DNA of 50,365 nt from an uncultured Eubacteriales bacterium (GTDB lineage: Bacteria; Bacillota; Clostridia; Oscillospirales; Oscillospiraceae). Position numbers and translations under genes: made by a program. Of the stretch, positions 1 through 8,687 are shown piece by piece. The DNA lies in NCBI GenBank assembly GCA_902492005.1, contig CABUJV010000013.1:1-50365 (forward strand), written 5' to 3'. Numbering within the stretch: position 1 is the first letter of the stretch; every line of letters starts with the position of its first letter. The notes beneath the pieces are model-generated. The model searched no databases and was not told the DNA's origin. It saw nothing but the letters and a program-made list of their open reading frames with translations.

Positions 1-82
1 AGCCGGACATCCGAGGACCGGGTGTACGGCTGTCTAAATACATATTAAAACTTGCGCCGCTGAGTGTTCCGGGCTTTTGTCC

Positions 83-111
83 TTGACAGGCGTGACCTCT
101 TGTCATAGAAT
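83..111 (+). promoter_or_regulatory. sigma-70 type promoter of metNI
   Basis: TTGACA (83-88) and TAGAAT (106-111) are separated by exactly 17 bases, giving a predicted transcript start near 118 and a short leader of about 75 nt before the metN GTG. No T-box elements fit in this leader, so metNI is probably not controlled in the same way as metQ. Confidence 0.75.
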
Positions 112-192
112 GAACTGTACACGAAATTCCGGGCTTTGCCCAGAAAAAATGGGAATTGTTTGGAAAAACAGTCCCAGGAGGAGATCGTTTCT

Positions 193-1224
193 GTGATCGA
201 GCTCAAACACCTGTCAAAAACCTTCCACACCGGCGAGGGGGAGCTCCACGCCCTGGAGGACGTCAGCCTGACCATTCGGACCGGCGACATTTTTGGAATC
301 GTGGGCATGTCCGGCGCGGGCAAGTCCACCCTGGTCCGGTGCATCAATCTGCTGGAGACGCCCACCTCCGGTCAGGTCCTGGTGGACGGCCTGGTGGACG
401 GCGGAGGGACCGGCCCGCTGGACATGTGCCAGATGACGCCCGCCCAGCTCCGTCAGGCCCGCCGCTCCATCAGTATGATCTTTCAGCAGTTCAATTTGCT
501 GATGCAGCGCACCTGCCTGAAAAACATCTGCTTCCCCATGGAGATCGCCGGCGTCCCGGCGGCCAAGGCCCGCAAGCGGGCCCTGGAGCTGCTGGACGTC
601 GTCGGCCTGCCCGACAAGGCGGACGCCTATCCGGTGCAGCTCTCCGGCGGGCAGAAGCAGCGCATCGCTATCGCCCGGGCCCTGGCCTCCGACCCCAAGG
701 TCCTGCTGTGCGACGAGGCCACCTCCGCCCTGGATCCCACCACCACCCGGGCCATCCTCCGGCTCATTCAGGACATCAACCGGCGCCTGGGCATTACCGT
801 CATCGTCATCACCCATGAGATGGCGGTGGTGGAGGAGATCTGCACCCATGTGGCCATTCTGGAGCACGGCCATATGGTAGAGACCGGCACGGTGGAGGAG
901 GTCTTTTCCAACCCCAAGACTGAGGCGGGCCGGCGGCTGGTCTACCCCGAGGGGGCCCACATCGACCAGTTCCCCGCAGCCAACGTGGTGCGCATCGCCT
1001 TCAACGGCGGCTCCTCCTATGAGCCGCTCATCGCCTCGCTGGCCATCGACTGCGGGGTCAAAGTCAACATTTTGGGGGCCGACACCCGCAACGTGGGCGG
1101 CAAGGCCTTTGGCTCCATGCTGCTGGGCCTGCCCCAGGACCCGGCGGAGGCCGCCAGGGCCCTGAGCTATCTCAGGGCCCAGAGGGATGTCACGGTGGAG
1201 GAGGTGCCCGACTACCATGAGTGA
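193..1224 (+). CDS. metN: methionine ABC transporter ATP-binding protein MetN
   Basis: ATPase of the D/L-methionine importer; it energises MetI at the inner face of the membrane. Walker A is GMSGAGKST (about residues 38-46), the ABC signature LSGGQKQR follows near residue 155, and the Walker B stretch VLLCDEATSALD comes next. The last ~80 residues match the NIL domain that senses methionine in MetN proteins. A GTG start at 193 is chosen because AGGAGG lies at 176-181; the frame is open further upstream to 136 but has no ribosome binding site there. The protein is 343 residues, normal for MetN. Its last 8 bases overlap metI, indicating translational coupling. Confidence 0.95.
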   Translation: MIELKHLSKTFHTGEGELHALEDVSLTIRTGDIFGIVGMSGAGKSTLVRCINLLETPTSGQVLVDGLVDGGGTGPLDMCQMTPAQLRQARRSISMIFQQFNLLMQRTCLKNICFPMEIAGVPAAKARKRALELLDVVGLPDKADAYPVQLSGGQKQRIAIARALASDPKVLLCDEATSALDPTTTRAILRLIQDINRRLGITVIVITHEMAVVEEICTHVAILEHGHMVETGTVEEVFSNPKTEAGRRLVYPEGAHIDQFPAANVVRIAFNGGSSYEPLIASLAIDCGVKVNILGADTRNVGGKAFGSMLLGLPQDPAEAARALSYLRAQRDVTVEEVPDYHE

Positions 1225-1990
1225 GCTGCTGCAAAATCCGGAGGTGGTCCGCCTGCTGTCCCTGGGCAGGGACGGCCTGCTGTTCGCCATCTGGGAGACC
1301 TGCTACGTTACCGTCATCGCCACCTTTTTTGCCTACGTCATCGGCCTGCCCCTGGGCGTGCTGATGGTGGCGGGGGAGGAGGGGGGCGTGCGGCCCCTGC
1401 CCCGGTCCGTCATGAGCGCCCTCAACGTGATCATCAACATCCTGCGCTCGGTGCCTTTTCTGATCCTGATGGTGCTGGTCATCCCCCTGTCCCGGGTCAT
1501 TTTGGGCACCAGCATTGGCACAGTGGCCACGATCATCCCCCTTATCGTGGCCGCCTTCCCCTTTGTGGCCCGTCTGGTGGAGGCGTCCATCCGTGAGGTG
1601 GACAAGGGGGTGGTGGAGGCGGCCCAATCCATGGGTTGTTCCCCTCTTCAGATTGTCGCCAAGGTGATGATCCCGGAAAGCTGCCCCTCCCTTATCTCCG
1701 GTTTTACCACTGCGTTTATCACCATCCTCAGCTACGGCGCCATGGCGGGGGCCATCGGCGGCGGCGGGCTGGGCTCTATGGCTCTGAATCTGGGCTACCA
1801 GCGCCGCATGAACATCATCCTCTGGGTTTCGGTGGTGGTGCTGGTCATCCTGGTGCAGATCTTCCAGTCCATCGGCACCTACCTGGCGGTCCGGTTTGAC
1901 CGCCGGATCGGCCCCGGTGGAAAGCGGCGCCGGCGCAGGGAAATTGGCCGGGATATACAAAAGGAGCGCAGAATGCCAGGCCGTATGTGA
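1217..1990 (+). CDS. metI: methionine ABC transporter permease MetI
   Basis: Membrane-spanning partner of MetN, five or so hydrophobic segments, with the binding-protein-dependent transport loop (EAAQSMGCSPLQIVAKVMIP) that docks onto the ATPase. The ATG at 1217 overlaps the metN stop. The protein (257 residues) is longer than the usual ~220 because of a basic, charged C-terminal tail rich in Arg and Lys after the last membrane segment. The tail may be disordered; its function is unknown. metQ, the binding protein, follows after a 400-base leader instead of lying directly in the operon. Confidence 0.93.
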   Translation: MSELLQNPEVVRLLSLGRDGLLFAIWETCYVTVIATFFAYVIGLPLGVLMVAGEEGGVRPLPRSVMSALNVIINILRSVPFLILMVLVIPLSRVILGTSIGTVATIIPLIVAAFPFVARLVEASIREVDKGVVEAAQSMGCSPLQIVAKVMIPESCPSLISGFTTAFITILSYGAMAGAIGGGGLGSMALNLGYQRRMNIILWVSVVVLVILVQIFQSIGTYLAVRFDRRIGPGGKRRRRREIGRDIQKERRMPGRM

Positions 1991-2070
1991 GCAAAATTCC
2001 CACTTGACGAGCGGGCCGTGCCTGGATTAAACTATTAGACAATCGAATACCGCTCAAAAAAGGCAAGGAA

Positions 2071-2340
2071 GAGAAGAGTAAGCACGGAGATACGCTGCAG
2101 AGAGCCCCGGCTGGTGGGAAGGGGTGCGGAAGGCCGCGCGGAAGATGGTCTCGGAGCTGCGCACCGACTGCCGAAAGGCACAGGCTGCGACGGGAAGCGC
2201 CCGTAATCGCGCTGGCGTATCGGATATCCTGTACGCTCTAAGGCCCTGGCCGTGAGGTCCGGGCGAAGCAAGGTGGTACCACGAAGCGTTTGCTTTCGTC
2301 CTTGATGTGTTTTTCGGCACGTCAGGGACGTTTTCTTTTG
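2071..2340 (+). promoter_or_regulatory. T-box riboswitch leader of metQ (probable Met specifier)
   Basis: A T-box leader senses uncharged tRNA and controls a terminator. Visible parts are the Stem I stretch with AGAGAGCCCCGGCTGGTGGG (from 2099), the T-box sequence AAGGTGGTACCACG (2270-2283), and an intrinsic terminator with arms 2297-2309 and 2318-2330 (13 bp including two G-U pairs) followed by TTTTCTTTT. A hairpin at 2282-2298 lies between T-box and terminator. The candidate specifier codon is ATG at 2145-2147 in GAAGATGGTC, fitting the methionine transport gene downstream; assigning that codon is an inference. No promoter was pinned down upstream. Confidence 0.9.
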
Positions 2341-2407
2341 GTGAATCCCGCTCCGGCGGCTCACATAGTTCAAATCACTTCAGTTTGAAGGAAAAGGAGA
2401 ATGTATC

Positions 2408-3298
2408 ATGAAAAAGTTTGTCTCTCTGCTCCTGACCGGCGCGCTGGCCTGCGCTCTTCTGGCCGGCTGCGGCGGCGGGAGCACCGCCAGCCCCTCTCCC
2501 TCCGCCAGCGCTCCCGCCCCCAGCGCCCCTGTGGAGCCCTCCGCACCCGCCGCGTCCAATCCCCTGGAGGGGACCGTACTGAAGGTGGGCGCCACCCCCG
2601 CCCCCCACGCGGAGATTCTGGAGGTGGTCAAGGGTCTCCTGGCCAAGCAGGGCATCACCCTGGAGATCGTGGAGTTCAACGATTACATCCAGCCCAACCT
2701 GGCCGTGGAGAACGGCGAGCTGGACGCCAACTACTTCCAGCACATCACCTACATGAATGAGTTCAACGTCAGCGACAGCACCCATCTGGTCAGCGCCGCC
2801 GACGTCCACTACGAACCCTTCGGCCTTTACGCCGGCAAGACCGCTTCCATCGACGGCCTGGCCGACGGCGCCCAGATCGCAGTGCCCAACGACACCACCA
2901 ACGAGGCCCGGGCTCTGCTGCTGCTGGAGCAGGAGGGGCTCATCACCCTGAAGGAGGGCGCGGGCATCACCGCCACCAAGGCCGACATCGCCGAGAATCC
3001 CAAGAACCTGGACATCGTGGAGCTGGAAGCCAGCCAGCTTCCTGTCCGGCTGGCCGACGTGGACATGGCCGTCATCAACGGCAACTACGCCATTGACGCC
3101 GGGCTGAAGGTGGCCGACGCCGTGGCCATCGAGGCCGCCGACGGCGAGGCCGCCACCGCCTACGTCAACGTCCTGGCCGTCAAGGAGGGCAACGAGGACA
3201 GTCCCGCCATCCAGGCCCTGGCCGCGGCCCTGACCAGCCCGGAAGTCAAGGACTTCATCGAGGAGACCTACGCCGGCGCCGTGGTGCCCGTGTTCTAA
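2408..3298 (+). CDS. metQ: methionine-binding lipoprotein MetQ
   Basis: Substrate-binding component (NlpA/MetQ family) of the MetNIQ importer, lipid-anchored outside the cell. A signal peptide ends in the lipobox LLAGC (Cys21), followed by a Gly/Ser/Pro/Ala-rich linker to about residue 55 and then the MetQ fold, with VGATPAPHAEILE and ANYFQHITYMNEFN characteristic of the family. The protein is 296 residues. The ribosome binding site is AAGGAGA just upstream. It is read through the T-box leader, so its expression should rise when charged tRNA-Met falls. Confidence 0.95.
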   Translation: MKKFVSLLLTGALACALLAGCGGGSTASPSPSASAPAPSAPVEPSAPAASNPLEGTVLKVGATPAPHAEILEVVKGLLAKQGITLEIVEFNDYIQPNLAVENGELDANYFQHITYMNEFNVSDSTHLVSAADVHYEPFGLYAGKTASIDGLADGAQIAVPNDTTNEARALLLLEQEGLITLKEGAGITATKADIAENPKNLDIVELEASQLPVRLADVDMAVINGNYAIDAGLKVADAVAIEAADGEAATAYVNVLAVKEGNEDSPAIQALAAALTSPEVKDFIEETYAGAVVPVF

Positions 3299-3311
3299 AA
3301 AGCCGCGCTGA

Positions 3312-3342
3312 AAAAGCCCGTCCGCCGGTTGGACGGGCTTTT
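3312..3342 (+). terminator. intrinsic terminator after metQ
   Basis: AAAGCCCGTCC pairs with GGACGGGCTTT across a short loop, ending in TTTT. It lies between the metQ stop and the cysK-like gene, so the latter probably depends on read-through or its own promoter. Confidence 0.85.
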
Positions 3343-3379
3343 CATCCGAAAAACAACCGATGGAACTGGAGGAGATACC

Positions 3380-4297
3380 ATGCAGATCGCCCATATCCTC
3401 ACCGACCTGATCGGCAATACGCCCCTTCTGGCCCTGGAGCGCTATGCCCCCGGCGCCCGGATCCTGGCCAAGCTGGAGTGCTTCAACCCTCTGTCCTCGG
3501 CCAAGGACCGGACGGCCCTCTACATGATCCGAGACGCCGAGGAGCGGGGCCTTCTGCGGCCCGGCTCCGTCCTGGTGGAGCCCACCAGCGGCAACACCGG
3601 CGTGGGCCTGAGCTACATCGCCGCCCTGCGGGGCTACCGGGTCATCCTCACCATGCCTGAGACCATGTCGGCCGAGCGGCGGAGCCTGCTGTCCGCCCTG
3701 GGGGCGGAGCTGGTGCTTACCCCCGGCCCGGCGGGGATGCAGGGGGCCATCGACAAGGCCAATGAGCTGCTGGACGCCCTGCCCGGTGCCTGGATGCCCG
3801 CCCAGTTTGACAATCCGGCCAACGCCCGGGCCCACTACGAGACCACCGGCCCGGAAATCTGGCGGGACACCGACGGTACGGTGGACATCTACGTGGCGGG
3901 GGTGGGCACCGGCGGCACCCTCACGGGGGCGGGCCGCTACCTGAAGGAGCAGAACCCTGCCGTTCGGGTGGTGGCGGTGGAGCCCGCCGAGTCCCCCGTT
4001 CTCTCCGGCGGAAAGCCGGGAGCCCATAAGATCCAGGGCATCGGGGCCAACTTCGTCCCATCGGTGCTGGACCGGGACCTGGTGGACGAAGTCCTGCCCA
4101 TCCCCGGGGACGACGCCTGGGCCGCCGCCCGGGACCTGGCCGTCCGGGAGGGCCTGCTGGTGGGCATCTCCTCCGGCGCCGCCGCCCGGGCCGCCGCTCT
4201 TTTGGCCGCCCGGCCGGAGAACCGGGACAAGACCATCGTGGCTGTCCTGCCGGACACCGGGGAGCGCTATCTCTCCACCGGCGTGTTCCAAAGGTAA
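3380..4297 (+). CDS. cysK: cysteine synthase family PLP enzyme
   Basis: Beta-replacement PLP enzyme of the O-acetylserine sulfhydrylase family (305 residues), expected to make cysteine from O-acetylserine and sulfide in the cytoplasm. The PLP lysine is K42 in SSAKDR, the substrate/PLP loop is PTSGNTG near residue 69, and the phosphate-binding GTGGT is near residue 174. The sequence before the lysine reads FNPLSSAKDR rather than the usual NPGGSVKDR, so a related activity (cystathionine beta-synthase-like or another acceptor) is possible. The ATG at 3380 is preceded by GGAGGAG; an in-frame extension to 3329 overlaps the metQ terminator and is rejected. Its place beside methionine uptake fits sulfur amino acid metabolism. 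Confidence 0.88.
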   Translation: MQIAHILTDLIGNTPLLALERYAPGARILAKLECFNPLSSAKDRTALYMIRDAEERGLLRPGSVLVEPTSGNTGVGLSYIAALRGYRVILTMPETMSAERRSLLSALGAELVLTPGPAGMQGAIDKANELLDALPGAWMPAQFDNPANARAHYETTGPEIWRDTDGTVDIYVAGVGTGGTLTGAGRYLKEQNPAVRVVAVEPAESPVLSGGKPGAHKIQGIGANFVPSVLDRDLVDEVLPIPGDDAWAAARDLAVREGLLVGISSGAAARAAALLAARPENRDKTIVAVLPDTGERYLSTGVFQR

Positions 4298-4305
4298 GAA
4301 AGGCG

Positions 4306-4337
4306 AACGCCCCATGAGCCGCGGCTCATGGGGCGTT
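4306..4337. terminator. bidirectional terminator between cysK and the LCP gene
   Basis: A perfect 15-bp stem (4306-4320 with 4323-4337) has T-rich sequence on the plus side and a weaker T-rich tract on the minus side. It sits between the ends of two convergent genes. Confidence 0.85.
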
Positions 4338-4339
4338 TT

Positions 4340-5383
4340 TCATCCCTGGAAGAAGTTCGTCAGCTCCAGGGTCAAATCGGTGGTGTAGGGGTTGACGGTC
4401 TGATTGAGCAGGTCCAGGCACTCCTGGGGGTAGAGGCGGTAGCACCACCTGGTCCCCCGGTAGGTGACGGTGCCGTCCCCGGGCAGGGTGCCGGTGGACA
4501 GCCCGGCGGACAGGTCCACCGACAGGGCGTTGGAGGCAAAATAGGCGATGTCGCTGGCCGACAGGTCGGTTTTGACGTAGCGGGTGAAGATGTCCACAAA
4601 GCGGTTGAACTTGGTCACGCTGGAGAGGGAGAATACCTTTTTGGCAATGGCGGCGAGCATCTTCTGCTGGGTCTGGGACCGGCCCACGTCGGTGTAGCCG
4701 CTGCCGTCGTTGTTGTGGCGGAAGCGCACCACCTCCAGCGCCTGGGCCCCGTCCAGGTGCCGCATCCCCTCCTGGTAGTGGATGGAGAGGTCCTGGGTGG
4801 GGTCGTCGTAATCCATGTCGCAGGGGATATAGAAGTCCACGCCGTCCACCTCATTGACCAGAGCCTGGAAGGCGGAGATGTCCACCGTGAGGTAGTAGTC
4901 GATGGGGAAGCCAACCAGGTCGGCCACCACGCGTTTCAGGGTGGAGGCCCCGTCCTTGCCCAGATAGGCCGCGTTGATCTTGGGGGTCTTCCGGTCCACC
5001 AGGGTGTCCCGGGGGATGGAGACCACCCCCACCCTGGCATTGGGTACGTCGTAGGTGGCCACCATAATGGTGTCGGCGTTGCCGCTGGACTGATCGCTGG
5101 CCGCCAGCAGGAAGGTGTAGGTGTACGCCCGGCGCTCCGGCGGCGGAGCCGTCTCCCCGGCGGGCTCCTGAGGCGTCGCGCTCTCTCCCGCAGGCTGGAA
5201 GGCGGTGGGAAGGGGGGCCGTGGACGGGGGAGCGGCGCTCTGCGCGGGAGGGCGCACCAGCACCTGCCAGGCCACAAAGCCCGCGACAATCACGGCCGAA
5301 AGGGCCACCGCCGTGCGGTAGAGCGTCCGGCCTGCCCGGCGCAGGCGGGAGGGCCTTCGTTTCTTCTGTACGCGCTTTGCCAC
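4340..5383 (-). CDS. LytR-CpsA-Psr (LCP) family cell-wall ligase
   Basis: LCP proteins transfer lipid-linked glycopolymers such as teichoic acids to peptidoglycan at the outer face of the membrane. After a basic N-terminus (RVQKKRRPSRLRR) comes one membrane segment, then a Pro/Ala-rich linker, then the LCP domain with the signature residues: SIPRDT (pyrophosphate-binding Arg/Asp), KINAAY, and VVRFRH followed by DVGRSQTQQKML. I favour the GTG at 5383, which has GGGAG eight bases upstream, over an in-frame TTG at 5398. About 347 residues, a typical short LCP. Its stop is next to the convergent terminator. The 153-base gap to the upstream permease gene holds a terminator, so it is probably a separate unit. 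Confidence 0.9.
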   Translation of the reverse strand: MAKRVQKKRRPSRLRRAGRTLYRTAVALSAVIVAGFVAWQVLVRPPAQSAAPPSTAPLPTAFQPAGESATPQEPAGETAPPPERRAYTYTFLLAASDQSSGNADTIMVATYDVPNARVGVVSIPRDTLVDRKTPKINAAYLGKDGASTLKRVVADLVGFPIDYYLTVDISAFQALVNEVDGVDFYIPCDMDYDDPTQDLSIHYQEGMRHLDGAQALEVVRFRHNNDGSGYTDVGRSQTQQKMLAAIAKKVFSLSSVTKFNRFVDIFTRYVKTDLSASDIAYFASNALSVDLSAGLSTGTLPGDGTVTYRGTRWCYRLYPQECLDLLNQTVNPYTTDLTLELTNFFQG

Positions 5384-5484
5384 AGCCTTCACTCCCAAGA
5401 ATTATGTCAACAATGCTCAGTATACAGGGTTAGACGCCCGGCGGCAAGAGAAAGTTGCTGGATTCAGAAAAACTTTAGAATTTT

Positions 5485-5525
5485 AAAAAGGCGCCCGGCG
5501 CGGAAGAGGTTCCGCACCGGGCGCC
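5485..5525 (-). terminator. intrinsic terminator after the AI-2E-type permease
   Basis: Arms 5490-5505 and 5510-5525 form a 16-bp stem. The only non-Watson-Crick position is a U-G pair when read on the minus strand, and the minus-strand T run (TTTTTAAAATT) follows, so the direction is clear. Confidence 0.85.
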
Positions 5526-5536
5526 CGGGCGTTCGG

Positions 5537-6646
5537 CTACACGCCGTCCAGCCGCCGGCACACGTCCTGCCGCAGCAGGGTGTAGAGGATGGAGGCCACA
5601 GGGACGCTGAGAAGCATCCCCAGGAAGGAGAACAGTCCGCCGCCGATGGTGACGGCGGCCAGCACCCAGATCCCCGGCAGGCCCAGGGAGGTGCCCACCA
5701 CCCGGGGATAGATGACGTTTCCCTCGAACTGCTGGAGGCAGACCAGGAAGATGAGGAAGATGACGGCCTTCATGGGGGCGATCATGGCCAGCAGCAGGGC
5801 GGAGGTAAAGGCCCCCACATAGGCGCCCACGATGGGCACCAGGGCGGACACCCCGATGAGCACGGCAATGAGAAGGGGGTAGTCCAGCCGCAGAAGGACC
5901 ATGCCCGCGAAGGTGAGTCCCCCCAGAATACATGCCTCGGTGATCTGGCCAGTGACAAATTTGCTGAAGGTGCCCGCCGTCAGGGCGGCCACGTCCAGCA
6001 CCACGCGGCAGACCCTGGGCGGCGTATAGGCCCGCAGTACCCGGCGGCACTGGGCCAGCAGGCGGTCCTTGCCCGCAAGCATGTAGATGGAAAAGACCAG
6101 GGCCAATACGCCGGTGATCACGATGGACACCAGGTTGCTGGTCAGGCTGACGAGCTGCGGCACGGCGTTGGACAGGGCGGCGAGGACGCTGTTGAACAGG
6201 TTCCGGAGCACCTGGTCCAGCCGGGACAGGTCCAGCTCCTCCAGATGGAGCCAGGCCGTGAGGTTGTTGATCCAGACCTGGGCCTGTCCCACATAGCCCT
6301 CCAGGTTGGAGGCAAAGCGCCCCATGCTGCCCACCAACTGGGGCAGTACGAAGGAAAAGACCGCCGCCACCACGCCGAAGAGCAGCAGATAGGACAGGGT
6401 CACTGCCAGCGGAATGCTGGCCTTTTTCAGAGCGGTCCCGCCCAGCAGGCGGTCCAGGTGCCGGCGGAAAAAGGCGCAGGGCTTGGTGAGCACAAAGGCG
6501 ATAGCCAGGCCGATGAACAGGGGGCGGCACACCGTGAGCACGCTGGCCACAGCTCCCCACAGCACGTCGAATTTGACGATGACCAGGATGAGCAGCACGG
6601 TGAAGGTGATGAGCAGCAGAAGGCTTCGAAAGAGCGTTTTGTCCAT
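5537..6646 (-). CDS. AI-2E family transporter (PerM/YtvI-like)
   Basis: Polytopic membrane protein of 369 residues from the AI-2E transporter (PF01594) family. Members range from autoinducer export to Na+/H+ exchange, so the substrate is not known. Hydrophobic segments occur at the N-terminus (about 8-60), after a ~90-residue extracellular-looking loop, and in a C-terminal cluster. Typical family patches include VTGQITEACILGGLTFAGM and GVSALVPIVGAYVGA. The ATG at 6646 has GGGAG seven bases upstream. An 87-base gap separates it from tyrA upstream. Confidence 0.88.
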   Translation of the reverse strand: MDKTLFRSLLLLITFTVLLILVIVKFDVLWGAVASVLTVCRPLFIGLAIAFVLTKPCAFFRRHLDRLLGGTALKKASIPLAVTLSYLLLFGVVAAVFSFVLPQLVGSMGRFASNLEGYVGQAQVWINNLTAWLHLEELDLSRLDQVLRNLFNSVLAALSNAVPQLVSLTSNLVSIVITGVLALVFSIYMLAGKDRLLAQCRRVLRAYTPPRVCRVVLDVAALTAGTFSKFVTGQITEACILGGLTFAGMVLLRLDYPLLIAVLIGVSALVPIVGAYVGAFTSALLLAMIAPMKAVIFLIFLVCLQQFEGNVIYPRVVGTSLGLPGIWVLAAVTIGGGLFSFLGMLLSVPVASILYTLLRQDVCRRLDGV

Positions 6647-6733
6647 CCAGATACTCCCATTTCAGTGATGTAAGACCACTATATCATCTCCCGCCGGTCC
6701 AAGTCAATGAAAGGAAGATTAAGAATCTCTGAT

Positions 6734-7576
6734 TTATTCCAGATTCATGTGCCGTTTGCGGTCGGCGGACCAGGCCAGCTTGGCGGCCAAGGCCTGGGCG
6801 TCGCCGCTTTCAATGACCTCCCGGTAGGCGCGCAGGTTGTCCTCCAGGGTACGGATCACGGTGCACAGGGCCGGGGCGTTCATGGAAAAGAGCTCGGTCC
6901 AGAGGGGGACGTCCAGGGCGGCTACCCGAGTGCAGTCCCGGAAGGAGCCGCCCTCGAAGCCCTTGCAGTCAAAGAGGTCCGGGTCGTCGCATACCGCCAC
7001 GGCCATGATGTGCATGACTTGACTGGTGTAGGCGATGATGGCGTCGTGCTTTTGGGTGGTGGTGTTCACCACGTCCCGGCAGCCGATGTGCCCGGCGATG
7101 CGCTCCAGCAGGGCCACGTGGGACGGGCGGCTCCGGGGCCCGGGGGTGATGATGTAGTGGGCCCCCTGGAACAGCGCACTGTCGGCGTGGAAGATGCCGG
7201 AGGTCTCTCTGCCTGCCATGGGGTGGCCGCCGATGAAGTCCACGTCTTCCGGCAGCACCGCCGCCCCCTCCACGATGGCGGTCTTGATGCCGCACACGTC
7301 GGTGACCAGGGCCCCGGGCTTGAAGCGGTCCCGGTTGGCCTCCAGGAAGCGGACGATGCCCCGGGGGTGGAGGCACAGGTAGACGACGTCGGCCTGGGGC
7401 AGCACGGCCAGGGCGTCGCCGGTGAGCCGGTCGGCCACCCCGTGGGTGGCGGCGAAGGCCAGGGTGTCCGGGTCCCGGTCCACCCCCACCAGCTCGTAGT
7501 CCTCAAAGCCCTTCAGGGCCATGGCCATGGAGCCGCCGATGAGACCCAGCCCGATGATGGCGATCTGTTTTTTCAT
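6734..7576 (-). CDS. tyrA: prephenate dehydrogenase TyrA
   Basis: Oxidative decarboxylation of prephenate to 4-hydroxyphenylpyruvate, the committed step to tyrosine. The NAD(P)-binding GLGLIGGS lies at residues 9-16; GGHPMAGRETSG carries the catalytic histidine region and HDAIIAYTSQVMH follows, both typical of TyrA. The 280 residues cover the dehydrogenase only; there is no chorismate mutase or ACT domain, so feedback control of the enzyme may be weak and transcriptional control more important. It begins one base after the aroF stop, and both genes lie behind a tyrosine-rich leader peptide. Confidence 0.95.
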   Translation of the reverse strand: MKKQIAIIGLGLIGGSMAMALKGFEDYELVGVDRDPDTLAFAATHGVADRLTGDALAVLPQADVVYLCLHPRGIVRFLEANRDRFKPGALVTDVCGIKTAIVEGAAVLPEDVDFIGGHPMAGRETSGIFHADSALFQGAHYIITPGPRSRPSHVALLERIAGHIGCRDVVNTTTQKHDAIIAYTSQVMHIMAVAVCDDPDLFDCKGFEGGSFRDCTRVAALDVPLWTELFSMNAPALCTVIRTLEDNLRAYREVIESGDAQALAAKLAWSADRKRHMNLE

Positions 7577-7577
7577 C

Positions 7578-8594
7578 TCACAGGCTCCGGCCCACGCAGG
7601 CGGCCACCGTGCCCAGCTTGCCCATCAGGCCACCGAAGTCCGCGGGGGTGATGGACTGGGCTCCGTCGCACAGGGCGTTTTTGGGGTCGTTGTGGACCTC
7701 GATGATGAGGCCGTCGGCTCCGGCGGCCACGGCCGCCAGACTCATGCGCTCCACCATCCAAGCCTGGCCGCAGGCGTGAGAGGGGTCCACCACCACCGGA
7801 AGGTGGGACAGCTTCTTCACCGCCAGCACGGCGGACAGATCCAGGGTGTTGCGGGTGAAGGTCTCAAAGGTGCGGATGCCGCGCTCACACAGGATGACCT
7901 GATGGTTGCCGCCGGCCATGATGTATTCGGCGGACATGAGCCACTCCTCAATGGTAGAGGACAGGCCCCGCTTGAGGAGGATGGGCTTGGTGGTGTGGCC
8001 CAGCTGCTTGAGCAGGTCGAAATTCTGCATGTTCCGGGCCCCCACCTGGATCACATCCACGCACATCTCAAACATCTCGATGTTGTCGGTGGACATGATC
8101 TCGGTGACGATGGGCAGGCCGGTAACGGCCTTGGCCTCCTGGAGCAGGCGGATGCCGTCGTTGCCCATGCCCTGGAAGGAGTAGGGGGAGGTACGGGGCT
8201 TGAAGGCGCCGCCCCGCAGGGCGGCGGCTCCGCTTTTCTTCACGGCCTCGGCCACCTCCACGATCTGGGCCTCGGACTCCACCGAGCAGGGCCCGGCGAT
8301 GACGGCCAGCTTTTCGCCGCCGATGGCGGCGCCGTTGCCCAGGTCGATGACCGTGTCGTCGGGGTGATACTTGCGGTTGGCCTTCTTGTAGGGCTCGGTG
8401 ACCCGCATGACCCGCTCCACGCCGGGGAGCAGGGCCACCTTCTCCTGGTCGATGCCGGCGGCGTTGCCCTCAGCGCCCAGGATGGTGGTCTCGGAGCCCT
8501 TGGACACCATCACCTGTACCCCGCCGGCCTCCATGGTTTTGATGGCATCCTGAAGCTGTTCGGCGGTAAAATCCCGTTTCATAATGACGACCAT
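7578..8594 (-). CDS. aroF: 3-deoxy-7-phosphoheptulonate synthase (DAHP synthase)
   Basis: First enzyme of the shikimate pathway, condensing PEP and erythrose 4-phosphate. This is the type I-beta form: a short N-terminal FL-like domain (about residues 1-70, starting MVVIMKRDFTAEQLQ) and a KDO8PS-like TIM barrel with AVIAGPCSVES, ALRGGAFKPRTSPYSFQG and VVVDPSHACGQ (metal and substrate ligands). 338 residues. The start at 8594 has AAAGGA 11 bases upstream; a second ATG four codons in is possible. It forms a tight operon with tyrA, and the upstream leader shows an attenuation arrangement tuned to tyrosine. Confidence 0.95.
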   Translation of the reverse strand: MVVIMKRDFTAEQLQDAIKTMEAGGVQVMVSKGSETTILGAEGNAAGIDQEKVALLPGVERVMRVTEPYKKANRKYHPDDTVIDLGNGAAIGGEKLAVIAGPCSVESEAQIVEVAEAVKKSGAAALRGGAFKPRTSPYSFQGMGNDGIRLLQEAKAVTGLPIVTEIMSTDNIEMFEMCVDVIQVGARNMQNFDLLKQLGHTTKPILLKRGLSSTIEEWLMSAEYIMAGGNHQVILCERGIRTFETFTRNTLDLSAVLAVKKLSHLPVVVDPSHACGQAWMVERMSLAAVAAGADGLIIEVHNDPKNALCDGAQSITPADFGGLMGKLGTVAACVGRSL

Positions 8595-8627
8595 AATGTG
8601 ACAGATCCTTTCTCAGATAAAATGGAA

Positions 8628-8654
8628 CCGCGGCGGCCCACTGGGCCGCCGCGG
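8628..8654 (-). terminator. GC-rich attenuator hairpin in the aroF leader
   Basis: Arms 8628-8640 and 8642-8654 form a perfect 13-bp stem (CCGCGGCGGCCCA with its complement), followed on the minus strand by TTCCATTTTATC. The T run is broken, so this is a plausible but not ideal terminator. It lies between the leader peptide stop and aroF, the position expected of an attenuator. Confidence 0.65.
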
Positions 8655-8687
8655 CAGGATACGAATGCTCCTATCGTGGACGTCCGG

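Noticed and set aside
4328..6673. 781-codon open frame on the plus strand
   Set aside because: Antisense to the LCP and AI-2E genes, with the same GC-driven openness; biased composition (His, Gly, Gln) and no family signature.
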